A stretch of DNA of 16,041 bases from JAQWQB01 sp047636995. GTDB taxonomy: Bacteria; Bacteroidota; Bacteroidia; Flavobacteriales_D; Sanyastnellaceae. Made by a program: the position numbers and the translations under genes. Shown piece after piece: positions 7,257 to 14,367 of the stretch; the first letter of the stretch is position 1; every line of letters begins with the position of its first letter. The DNA lies in NCBI GenBank assembly GCA_047636995.1, contig JBLIGQ010000058.1, positions 1-16,041 on the forward strand, given 5' to 3'. Below the pieces are notes generated by a model that was given only the letters and a program-made list of their open reading frames with translations, ran no database searches and had not been told where the DNA came from.

Positions 7257-9151
7257 AAACGCTACTGAGCATTCTTTGTGGTTGTTTCCTTTCAGCCAAT
7301 GTATTCGCGCAAGTAGCGTATGAGGTCACCTACGTTGATGATTTCGCGTCAGCTGAACCCTGTATTGCTTTGGCCATAAATGCCCATGGAGTTTTCATTG
7401 AAACAGAAAGTGTTCCCTTTGGCTTGATCACTGATGGATGCGATTTTGAACCTATGTATCTCACCAAATTCGCCCAAAAGAAAGACAACTGGACAGACTT
7501 TGGGCCACTCAGCGAACGCAAATTTGGAGACTACAACCCAGCTGCTTTAACCTTCGATGATGGCGACTCCATTTATATCATGGCAATGAGAACTCCTTCT
7601 GAGTTTGGGAACCCTAAAAGTTTGGTTGAAGGCAGATTTAATAAATCATCACAGGTTTATGAGAATCTAGGAAGTATTCTAAAAGCAACTGACACCTTAA
7701 TACCACTGCATGCATCGCTTTCTTCTGATGGAAATCAACTTATTTTTTCTGCACTAATGACTGGAGGTAAGGGCGGATATGACCTCTACTTCATGAATCG
7801 AATTGAAGGGGGTTGGAGCCAGATCTATGCCTTCGGCGATGAGATAAACACTTCTGGAAATGAGGTCTTTCCTCAATGGTACAAGGGGGATGTGTTCTTT
7901 TCGAGCAACGGCCCAGGTGGTAAAGGTGACTATGACCTATTCAAAACTTCAAAGGAAAGCCAGTGGAAAGAAATAGAGTTACTTCCAGAAGGATTGAATT
8001 CTGCATTGGATGATATGAATCTGCTTTGGATCACATCAGAAAAGGCACTGCTCACAAGTAATCGTGGGGGCTATCTGGGGGTTTACTTAGCTGAACAGAG
8101 AAAAGAGGTTGAACTGCTAGTGGGCTATTCAGCTATTTTGGAGTGTCAAGGAACCCCCGTTCAAAATGCAACCATTGTTATCAAGAATCAAGAGAACGAT
8201 GTTGTTTTTCGTGACTCAACTAATTCTGAGGGAACGTTCTTGCTGGAAACATTAGAGATGAAAACGTCATACCGCGTTGATTTTACCGGTGCTGATGAGC
8301 AGGTGCTCTCAAAAAGCTTGCTGTATATTGTAAACCCAAGTGGTGAACGCATCATGGTTTTCGCCCCAGGTAGAGGTGGCTTTTTCAACTTTGAAATCCT
8401 GCCTGCAGATGAAATCAAGGAACTGACCTTGATGGATGAAATTGATGACAGCAGATTGTTTTCGGTTAAAATTGAAGGACAAGTATTCGAAGATGAACCA
8501 GGCGATGTTGGCAAAGGAGAGCCGATCTATATCATGGATGTTGACGGGAATTTAATGGCGCTGGCTTACACTACTGATAAAGGAAGATTCAAATTTGATG
8601 AACTCAGTCCGAATGCGACCTATTCATTTCAACTTGATGAAAATAAAACGATGTTGAACATGGTTATTATTGACAATGGTGATCGAATTGAAGTGCTATT
8701 GGAAGGAGGTAGAGGTGTTTATGAGCGCATTTCAGACAAGGAAGGGATTACACTGATCAACGAAAAAGAGGAGTCTATATTAATTCGTAGAGATGAACTT
8801 TTCGTCATTCAACAGATTTATTATGAATTGAATAGTTCTGTGTTGAATGTGGTTGCAATGTACCAATTGACACAGTTAGCGAAGATTATGGTTAAGAATC
8901 CTAGCATTCGGATCGAACTGGGTTCACATACAGATTCTAGAGGCAAAGATGATTACAATTTAAGGTTGTCTGAAGCCCGGGCGATAGCGGCATTGTCCTT
9001 TTTGGAGTCCAATGGCGTTCCCTCAAACCGCATGATAGGCAAAGGTTTTGGAGAAGGTGTATTATTGAATGGGTGTGATGATGATGTTCCTTGCGAAGAA
9101 GAAGACCATGCTTTGAATAGAAGAACAGAAATCAAGGTGGTCATTCAGTAG
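7253..9151 (+). CDS. OmpA-family protein with PD40-like repeats and regulatory-like domains (PorE-like)
   Basis: This 632-residue protein has a signal peptide (1-19 or 20, cut around NVFAQ). Beta-propeller PD40-type repeats occupy about 90-280; two are clear: SSDGNQLIFSALMTGGKGGY (157-176) and GDVFFSSNGPGGKGDYDLF (212-230). Carboxypeptidase-regulatory-like sandwiches follow at about 288-345 and 405-465 (GQVFEDEPGDVGKGEPIYIM). The C-terminus (about 515-632) is an OmpA peptidoglycan-binding domain with IYYELNSSVL, GSHTDSRG and LSEARA; D561 and R576 are the predicted diaminopimelate-binding pair. This domain order is that of PorE-like proteins, which link T9SS outer-membrane parts to the cell wall. 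As the last gene of the coupled set, it likely anchors the PorP/SprF-type protein encoded upstream. No terminator is visible before panD, 46 bp downstream. Confidence 0.83.
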   Translation: MKTLLSILCGCFLSANVFAQVAYEVTYVDDFASAEPCIALAINAHGVFIETESVPFGLITDGCDFEPMYLTKFAQKKDNWTDFGPLSERKFGDYNPAALTFDDGDSIYIMAMRTPSEFGNPKSLVEGRFNKSSQVYENLGSILKATDTLIPLHASLSSDGNQLIFSALMTGGKGGYDLYFMNRIEGGWSQIYAFGDEINTSGNEVFPQWYKGDVFFSSNGPGGKGDYDLFKTSKESQWKEIELLPEGLNSALDDMNLLWITSEKALLTSNRGGYLGVYLAEQRKEVELLVGYSAILECQGTPVQNATIVIKNQENDVVFRDSTNSEGTFLLETLEMKTSYRVDFTGADEQVLSKSLLYIVNPSGERIMVFAPGRGGFFNFEILPADEIKELTLMDEIDDSRLFSVKIEGQVFEDEPGDVGKGEPIYIMDVDGNLMALAYTTDKGRFKFDELSPNATYSFQLDENKTMLNMVIIDNGDRIEVLLEGGRGVYERISDKEGITLINEKEESILIRRDELFVIQQIYYELNSSVLNVVAMYQLTQLAKIMVKNPSIRIELGSHTDSRGKDDYNLRLSEARAIAALSFLESNGVPSNRMIGKGFGEGVLLNGCDDDVPCEEEDHALNRRTEIKVVIQ

Positions 9152-9185
9152 TAAAAAAGGGGGATGTAATGTCAAATCAAAGCGG

Positions 9186-9193
9186 TATTTTTG
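9186..9193 (+). promoter_or_regulatory. -7 promoter element of panD, possibly leaderless
   Basis: TATTTTTG matches the TAnnTTTG consensus exactly and ends 4 nt (CGCC) before the panD ATG at 9198, the same 4-nt gap as for the DUF3109 gene. No clear TTG -33 element lies 19-21 bp upstream. Transcription would start at about the first base of the start codon. Confidence 0.5.
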
Positions 9194-9197
9194 CGCC

Positions 9198-9548
9198 ATG
9201 CTATTACACTTAATGAAATCTAAGCTGCACCGTGTTTCAGTAACACAGGCAGATCTTAATTACATCGGCAGTATCACATTGGACGAAGATCTTGTGGAAG
9301 CAGCTGATTTTATGGAAGGCGAGCGTGTTCAAATTCTTAACTGCAACAATGGCGAACGTTTTGAAACATACGTAATCAAAGGCGAACGGGGTTCAGGAAT
9401 GGTTTGTTTGAATGGGCCTGCTGCGCGAAGAGTGGCTGTAGGAGACGTAGTTATTGTGATTTCTTATGCCTGGATGGAAAAGAATGAGGCAGAAACCTTC
9501 AAGCCAACCGTTGTTTTTCCTGACACAGAAACGAACAAATTAATCTAG
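9198..9548 (+). CDS. panD: Aspartate 1-decarboxylase precursor
   Basis: PanD converts L-aspartate to beta-alanine for pantothenate and coenzyme A synthesis in the cytoplasm. It is a pyruvoyl enzyme made as an inactive precursor that cleaves itself between Gly24 and Ser25; here the site is YIGSITLD, with G24-S25 at the same numbers as in the Escherichia coli enzyme. KSKLHRVSVTQADL (7-20), LNCNNGERFETYVIKGERGS and LNGPAARRVAVGDVVIVISY, holding the substrate-binding parts, are all present. Its 116 residues are close to the usual 115-130. It begins a three-gene unit: the next gene starts 3 bp after its stop. A PanD, flippase-like and RfaE2 order is familiar in Bacteroidota. No panC or panB lies in the window. 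Confidence 0.95.
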   Translation: MLLHLMKSKLHRVSVTQADLNYIGSITLDEDLVEAADFMEGERVQILNCNNGERFETYVIKGERGSGMVCLNGPAARRVAVGDVVIVISYAWMEKNEAETFKPTVVFPDTETNKLI

Positions 9549-9551
9549 CCC

Positions 9552-10841
9552 TTGAGCAAGAAAATTATCAATATTCTTAAATACGTCCTTTTCCTCGGAA
9601 TTGGAGTGTCGCTATTTTTTCTGGCCACCCTGGATATTACGCAGGGTTCTTTGATTGTTGATCAGGCGCCTACCACATTTAATGTGGGCAATGGATTGGA
9701 TAAAAACAAAGAAGGTCTGAGGCTTCTTCGGATTGCTGCAGTAGACGAGGAGATAGATGGTCTTGCTTTTAGCATTCTACAGGGAACAAAAATAATTTAC
9801 GAAGGTCAGCTGAGCGCAGATCCTAAGAAGGAAGTTGAATGCTATGTCCCAGAAGGGCAGAACAGGATTGAGTTAGCCCTCCCTGTTGGAGAATATGAAA
9901 TTGTAGTAGAAGGTGTAGACCGAACAGACGAGCTTATTGCAGACATGAAGCGTGCGAGCATTCCGGGAATACTCGTGTCGTTTCTCTTTGGCTATTTAGC
10001 CATAGTCAGTAGAGGATTGCGTTGGCTAATTATTCTTGAGCCTTTGGGTTACAAGCCAAATAGATGGCGCAGTGTTCATGCGGTGGCATTCGGTTATTTC
10101 GCAAATACATTCGTTCCAAGAAGTGGTGAGTTAGCGAGGTGCGCAGCGTTGAATCAAACTGATGATGTGCCTGTTGACAAGCTTTTTGGCACGGTGATTA
10201 GTGAGCGCGTTGTAGATATAATGATGCTTATGTTATTCATGTCAGTAGCCGTTGCAACCAACCTTGACTCCTTTGATACCTTGTTGAGCAATATGACGGG
10301 TTCAGGTGGTGAAGATTCTGACGGTAGTTCGAAATGGCTCATCCTTGGGGGGGCTGCTATTGCAGTACTTATGTTGTTTCTTATTTTTAGAAAGAAGATT
10401 AGGACAACAGCCATCTACACCAAGGTAAAGGGTTTTGTTGATGGGGTGCTGGAAGGATTGAAAAGTGTATTGAAGATGCGCCGGAAATGGGCATTCATAG
10501 GCCACACATTGTTCATTTGGGGAATGTATTTCTTTATGGCATTTGTGGTTTATATGAGCATTGATTCAACCAGTCACATGACCGTATTCCAGGCTTTATT
10601 TGTAATGGTAGCCGGTGGATTCGGTATGGTGTTGCCCGCTCCTGGTGGAATTGGTTCATACCATTGGACAGTCAAATTGGGCTTTATCGCCTTAGGCATG
10701 TCTGGAGCTCTTGGCTTCGCCGTTGCCAACGTACTTTGGCTGACACAGACGGTGATGATTATTTTAGGTGGCGGTATTGGTTATCTAATACTTATGCTGT
10801 ACAGAATTCGAAGAGATCGTTTAGCTAAAGCCAATGACTGA
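9552..10841 (+). CDS. Flippase-like integral membrane protein (lysylphosphatidylglycerol synthase TM-region family) with extra N-terminal domain
   Basis: This 429-residue protein belongs to the UPF0104/LPG-synthase TM-region group. The core motifs are RGLRWLIILEPLGYKP (154-169), GYFANTFVPRSGELARCAAL (181-200), FGTVISERVVDIMML (212-226) and LPAPGGIGSYHW (361-372), with further membrane spans at about 137-156, 219-236, 262-279, 316-335, 346-360, 376-393 and 395-416. The family includes lipid-linked transport or transfer proteins, but the substrate here cannot be read from sequence. Unusually, about 100 residues (28-130) lie between the first span (9-26) and the core; they look beta-rich and acidic, and would sit outside the cytoplasmic membrane. 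Family members are usually around 320-350 residues. The start is TTG, 3 bp after panD, and keeps the first span. The stop overlaps the next gene by 8 bp. Confidence 0.8.
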   Translation: MSKKIINILKYVLFLGIGVSLFFLATLDITQGSLIVDQAPTTFNVGNGLDKNKEGLRLLRIAAVDEEIDGLAFSILQGTKIIYEGQLSADPKKEVECYVPEGQNRIELALPVGEYEIVVEGVDRTDELIADMKRASIPGILVSFLFGYLAIVSRGLRWLIILEPLGYKPNRWRSVHAVAFGYFANTFVPRSGELARCAALNQTDDVPVDKLFGTVISERVVDIMMLMLFMSVAVATNLDSFDTLLSNMTGSGGEDSDGSSKWLILGGAAIAVLMLFLIFRKKIRTTAIYTKVKGFVDGVLEGLKSVLKMRRKWAFIGHTLFIWGMYFFMAFVVYMSIDSTSHMTVFQALFVMVAGGFGMVLPAPGGIGSYHWTVKLGFIALGMSGALGFAVANVLWLTQTVMIILGGGIGYLILMLYRIRRDRLAKAND

Positions 10842-11325
10842 TTCATCGCTTAACAAGCTCACTTCACTAATTGCATCTCACAAATCTGAAGGGAAACGCG
10901 TGGTATTCACCAATGGGGTGTTTGATATTCTGCATGTTGGTCATGTGACTTATTTGGAGGCTGCAAAGGCAAAAGGAGATGTGCTTATCGTTGGTGTGAA
11001 TGATGACGCCAGTGTGCGTAGACTCAACAAAGGACCTGAGCGTCCAATTAATGGCGAAGAAGCACGTGCTAAGGTAATCAGTAGTTTGAAGTCAGTTGAT
11101 GAAGTAGTCATTTTTGGCGAAGACACTCCTTTTGAACTCATCAAAGTTTTGAGACCGAATGTGCTTGTAAAAGGGGGAGACTATGATCCTGAAGAAAGAG
11201 ATCCTACTTCGAAAACATACATGGTTGGATCAGACTTGATCTTAGCCGAAAAAGGAGAGGTGGCTGTAATCCCTCTTGTAAAAGGATTCTCAACCACCTC
11301 TATAGTGCGAAAATTAAAAGGGTAA
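10834..11325 (+). CDS. rfaE2: D-glycero-beta-D-manno-heptose 1-phosphate adenylyltransferase-type nucleotidyltransferase (RfaE2/HldE C-terminal domain)
   Basis: The protein has 163 residues and consists of a single cytidylyltransferase-like domain. The nucleotide-binding HxGH motif is in FDILHVGHVTYLEAAK (H34 and H37). Other family parts are VGVNDDASVRRLNKGPERPI, LIKVLRPNVLVKGGDYD and the C-terminal GFSTTSIVRKL, matching the FSTTxII end of RfaE2. In the heptose pathway this domain transfers AMP to heptose 1-phosphate, giving ADP-heptose for lipopolysaccharide core. Here it stands alone, without the HldE kinase half and without heptose genes nearby, so another sugar or polyol phosphate is possible. 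It overlaps the membrane protein gene by 8 bp (ATGACTGA), suggesting coupled translation. It converges on accC with only 3 bp between the stop codons. Confidence 0.85.
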   Translation: MTDSSLNKLTSLIASHKSEGKRVVFTNGVFDILHVGHVTYLEAAKAKGDVLIVGVNDDASVRRLNKGPERPINGEEARAKVISSLKSVDEVVIFGEDTPFELIKVLRPNVLVKGGDYDPEERDPTSKTYMVGSDLILAEKGEVAVIPLVKGFSTTSIVRKLKG

Positions 11326-11328
11326 TTC

Positions 11329-12663
11329 TTAGTACTCGAAGGTCTCCATGAACTTCGTAGTAAAATCACCTTCTCTAAATTTTGGGTCTTTCATGAGTTT
11401 GATGTGGAACGGGATGGTCGTTTTCACACCTTCAATGATGTACTCATCCAATGCGCGTTGCATTTTCTTAATTGCTTCTTCCCTTGTTTGAGCTACAACA
11501 ATCAATTTTGAAATCATTGAATCATAGTACGGAGGAACGCGGTATCCCGCATAGACGTGTGTGTCAATTCGCACACCGTGTCCGCCTGGAGCATGGTAAT
11601 CAGTAATGGTTCCAGGACTAGGAGCAAAGTCTTTTGCAGGGTCTTCTGCATTGATTCTACATTGAATCGCATGCATTTTAGGGTAGTAGTTTCTACCGCT
11701 AATTGGATCACCCCAAGCAAGTTTTATTTGCTCTTTAATCAGGTCGTAGTTGATCACTTCTTCAGTAATTGTATGCTCAACCTGAATACGTGTATTCATT
11801 TCCATGAAGAAGAAGTCACGGTGCTTATCTACAAGAAATTCAACCGTACCAACACCTTCATATTTGACTGCTTCCGCTGCGCGAATGGCAGCCTGACCCA
11901 TCTGCTCACGCAATTCGTCAGTCATAAAAGGAGAAGGTGTTTCTTCAACTAATTTTTGGTGGCGACGTTGAATTGAACAATCCCGCTCTGATAAGTGACA
12001 TGCATGTCCGTTCTGATCACTAGCAATTTGAATTTCGATGTGACGAGGGTCTTCGATGAATTTCTCCATGTACATTCCGTCGTTACCGAAAGCTGCTCCT
12101 GCTTCACGTCGGGTCGTATTCCACCCTTCTGCAAGTTCTTCGTCATTTTTACAAACACGCATCCCTTTTCCACCGCCACCAGCGGTGGCCTTCATCATGA
12201 TTGGATACTTGATTTTTGCAGCAACTTCTTTTGCGTGCTCAAAGCTTTTTAGCAAGCCTGGTGAACCTGGAATTGTAGGTACACCTGCCTTTTCCATGGT
12301 TTGTTTGGCAGAAGCTTTATCACCCATAGATTCAATGTTCTCTGGAGAAGCTCCAATGAACTTGATGCTGTTTTCTTTACAAATACGTGAGAAATTCGCG
12401 TTTTCAGAAAGGAAACCATACCCAGGGTGGATGGCATCGGCATTCGTTATTTCCGCTGCCGCAATGATGTTGGGTATTTTGAGGTATGATTCAGAGCTAG
12501 GAGCTGGACCAATACAAACAGCTTCATCTGCAAATCGAACATGCAAGCTATCGGCATCTGCTTTGGAATAAACCGCTACAGTTTTGATGCCCATTTCTTT
12601 GCATGTGCGAATAACCCGAAGTGCAATTTCACCTCGGTTTGCGATCAATATCTTCTTGAACAT
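11329..12663 (-). CDS. accC: Acetyl-CoA carboxylase, biotin carboxylase subunit
   Basis: AccC carboxylates the biotin on AccB using ATP and bicarbonate, the first half of the acetyl-CoA carboxylase reaction. The 444 residues match the family over their whole length. The start KKILIANRGEIALRVIRTCK, the ATP-grasp loop GGGGKGM (162-168), K116, H208, K237, E275, E288 and the active-site EMNTRIQVEH with R292, Q294, V295 and E296 are all present, at or within one position of the E. coli numbering. The gene lies 24 bp downstream of accB on the same strand, in the order fabH-accB-accC. No promoter-like box is evident in the 24-bp gap. The carboxyltransferase genes accA and accD are not in the window. 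Confidence 0.97.
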   Translation of the reverse strand: MFKKILIANRGEIALRVIRTCKEMGIKTVAVYSKADADSLHVRFADEAVCIGPAPSSESYLKIPNIIAAAEITNADAIHPGYGFLSENANFSRICKENSIKFIGASPENIESMGDKASAKQTMEKAGVPTIPGSPGLLKSFEHAKEVAAKIKYPIMMKATAGGGGKGMRVCKNDEELAEGWNTTRREAGAAFGNDGMYMEKFIEDPRHIEIQIASDQNGHACHLSERDCSIQRRHQKLVEETPSPFMTDELREQMGQAAIRAAEAVKYEGVGTVEFLVDKHRDFFFMEMNTRIQVEHTITEEVINYDLIKEQIKLAWGDPISGRNYYPKMHAIQCRINAEDPAKDFAPSPGTITDYHAPGGHGVRIDTHVYAGYRVPPYYDSMISKLIVVAQTREEAIKKMQRALDEYIIEGVKTTIPFHIKLMKDPKFREGDFTTKFMETFEY

Positions 12664-12687
12664 AATTCGCTTTTTTAAGGGGGTAAA

Positions 12688-13200
12688 TTAGCTAGGATCT
12701 ACCAAGAAAAGTGGCTGATCGTATTCTACAGGAGAATTATCGTCAACAAGCACTTTTACAATTTTACCTGAAATCTCTGCTTCTATTTCATTGAAGAGTT
12801 TCATTGCTTCAATGATGCATACAACATCACCCTTTTTGATGGTTTCTCCTACCTCGAAAAAATTCTCCGTGTCTGGAGAAGGTCTGCGGTAGAATGTTCC
12901 AATCATTGGAGATTTGACTTCAATGTACTGAGTGTTTTCTTCTGCTGGGGCTGCGGCAGGAGCCGGAGCTGTGGCCGGAGCAGGTGCAGGTGCAGTTTGA
13001 GGCATATGCATTTGTTGAGGCATGTTTTGTACAGGTACTTGTACATATTGTGCTTCAAGTTCTGCTGGTCCTCTTTTTCGTGCTCCAGCTTTATTTTCTG
13101 ACTTTATCGTGATCTTGAAATCGTTTTGTTCGATCTCGACTTCAGTCACGCCGGATTTCGCGACGAATTTGATCAAATCCTGAATCTCTGTAAGGTTCAT
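12688..13200 (-). CDS. accB: Acetyl-CoA carboxylase, biotin carboxyl carrier protein
   Basis: AccB is the carrier that holds biotin and moves the carboxyl group between AccC and the carboxyltransferase. Its 170 residues divide into an N-terminal helical and beta part (1-40, MNLTEIQDLIKFVAKSGV), a linker rich in Pro, Ala, Gln and Met (about 50-90, with runs of APAPA), and the biotinyl domain (about 92-170). The biotin-attachment sequence is IIEAMKLFNEIEA, with K134 as the predicted biotinylated lysine. The domain keeps the thumb-like segment SPMIGTFYRRPSPDT typical of BCCP of acetyl-CoA carboxylase. It lies 42 bp after fabH and 24 bp before accC, in one transcription direction. A weak TATTTTTC box in the fabH-accB gap could give an extra start, but it lacks the final G. 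Confidence 0.96.
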   Translation of the reverse strand: MNLTEIQDLIKFVAKSGVTEVEIEQNDFKITIKSENKAGARKRGPAELEAQYVQVPVQNMPQQMHMPQTAPAPAPATAPAPAAAPAEENTQYIEVKSPMIGTFYRRPSPDTENFFEVGETIKKGDVVCIIEAMKLFNEIEAEISGKIVKVLVDDNSPVEYDQPLFLVDPS

Positions 13201-13242
13201 GGCTGAAGGTTTTTGGTTTCTTAATTGAAAAATAGATTCGGT

Positions 13243-14253
13243 TTATTTTGCAACATCTTTTCCATCGTAGGCCCACCGAAGCCAAACGGCTCCCCAAGTA
13301 AACCCGCCGCCAAAGGCAGATAGAATTATGTTGTCTCCTTTTTTTAATTGTGGTTCCCAATCTGACAAGCAGAGAGGGATGGTGCCGGCTGTAGTATTGC
13401 CATAACGCTGGATGTTGATCATCACTTTATCTTCTGGCAATCCCATTCTTCGCGCAGTGGCATCAATAATACGCAAATTCGCTTGGTGTGGAACCAACCA
13501 TGCAATGTCATCAGACGTAAGGTTGTTTCGCTCCATTATTTCAGCAGATACGTCTGCCATGTTCACAACTGCCGCTTTGAATACAGGCTGACCATCTTGA
13601 AACACATAGTGTTCTTTGTTGTCGATTGTTTCATGCGAAGCAGGTTTAACAGATCCTCCGGCTTTCATGTGCAAGAACTTTCTTCCAGCCCCATTTGACT
13701 TTAGTATGGTGTCACAAACACCATATCCGTCTTCATTTGGTTCTAAGAGAACAGCACCCGCTCCATCACCGAAGATAACACAAGTTGTGCGATCTGAGTA
13801 GTCAACGATTGAAGACATTTTATCTCCTCCCACAACCACTACTTTCTTGTGCGTCCCGCTTTCAATAAATTTTGATCCGGTTGTGAGGGCGTATAGGAAT
13901 CCAGAGCATGCAGCACCAATGTCAAACCCGAATGCATTCGTGGCTCCTAATTTGTCGCAAATAATATTTGCTGTAGCCGGAAAGACCATGTCAGGTGTTA
14001 CGGTAGCGCAAATGAGTAAATCGATCTCATCAGCAGCTATTCCGCGCTTTTCTAGAAGTTGTTTCACGGCTTCCACCGCCATGTCTGAGGTACCTAGGCC
14101 TTCGCCTTTGAGAATATGACGTTGCTCAATTCCAGTGCGAGAACGTATCCACTCATCTGTAGTGTCTACAATCTTTTCGAGATCGGCATTCGTCAATAAA
14201 TCCTCAGGTACATACCCCTGAACTGCTGTAATTGCTGCTGTAATTCCCGCCAT
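13243..14253 (-). CDS. fabH: Beta-ketoacyl-ACP synthase III
   Basis: FabH joins an acyl-CoA primer to malonyl-ACP and so starts fatty-acid synthesis; the nearby accB and accC help make its malonyl donor. The protein has 336 residues, close to the usual 317-340. The Cys-His-Asn triad is C116 in DIGAACSGFLYAL, H256 in WLVPHQANLRI and N286 in RYGNTTAGTIPL. DTTDEWIRSRTGI near the N-terminus (30-42) and the C-terminal SAFGGGFTWGAVWLRW also fit. It sits downstream of rpmF, but a strong terminator and a 23-bp dyad fall in the 114-bp gap, so it probably has its own promoter. I could not identify a full consensus promoter there. Confidence 0.96.
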   Translation of the reverse strand: MAGITAAITAVQGYVPEDLLTNADLEKIVDTTDEWIRSRTGIEQRHILKGEGLGTSDMAVEAVKQLLEKRGIAADEIDLLICATVTPDMVFPATANIICDKLGATNAFGFDIGAACSGFLYALTTGSKFIESGTHKKVVVVGGDKMSSIVDYSDRTTCVIFGDGAGAVLLEPNEDGYGVCDTILKSNGAGRKFLHMKAGGSVKPASHETIDNKEHYVFQDGQPVFKAAVVNMADVSAEIMERNNLTSDDIAWLVPHQANLRIIDATARRMGLPEDKVMINIQRYGNTTAGTIPLCLSDWEPQLKKGDNIILSAFGGGFTWGAVWLRWAYDGKDVAK

Positions 14254-14276
14254 CGATCTTTAGATCAGGTTCAAGA

Positions 14277-14299
14277 CAAGACGCTAAGTTAGCGTTTTG
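14277..14299. promoter_or_regulatory. Near-perfect dyad upstream of fabH, candidate operator
   Basis: The left arm CAAGACGCTAA (14277-14287) and the right arm TTAGCGTTTTG (14289-14299) flank one central G. The right arm's reverse complement is CAAAACGCTAA, so 10 of 11 positions pair and the inner 7 on each side are perfect. It lies 23 bp before the fabH start codon and just after the rpmF terminator, where a repressor site would be expected. The minus-strand centre TAACTTAG is a poor -7 box that the dyad would cover. The binding protein is unknown. Confidence 0.45.
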
Positions 14300-14317
14300 A
14301 ATGACATTGCCCTAAAC

Positions 14318-14343
14318 AAAAAAAGGAGCCCATTTTAGGCTCC
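14318..14343 (-). terminator. Intrinsic terminator after rpmF
   Basis: On the minus strand a GC-rich 6-bp stem (GGAGCC and GGCTCC, at 14338-14343 and 14325-14330) with a 7-nt loop is followed by seven T (complement of A at 14318-14324). It is a textbook Rho-independent terminator 24 bp past the rpmF stop, ending the DUF177-rpmF transcript before fabH. Confidence 0.85.
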
Positions 14344-14367
14344 CGTATCTTGAGGAGTTAAGTTTCC

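Noticed and set aside
12056..12571. 171-codon open frame on the plus strand within accC
   Set aside because: It is antisense to a strongly conserved enzyme, has low-complexity Ser/Pro/Ala-rich content and no family match I recognise; it is a frame shadow.
12950..13030. Repetitive GCAGG/GCCGGAG bases within accB as a DNA repeat
   Set aside because: They encode the normal Ala-Pro-rich linker of biotin carboxyl carrier proteins.
14281..14295. The rpmF-fabH dyad as a second terminator
   Set aside because: No T-tract follows it on either strand apart from TTTT on the plus side, where no gene ends, and it lies just upstream of fabH, where an operator is more sensible.
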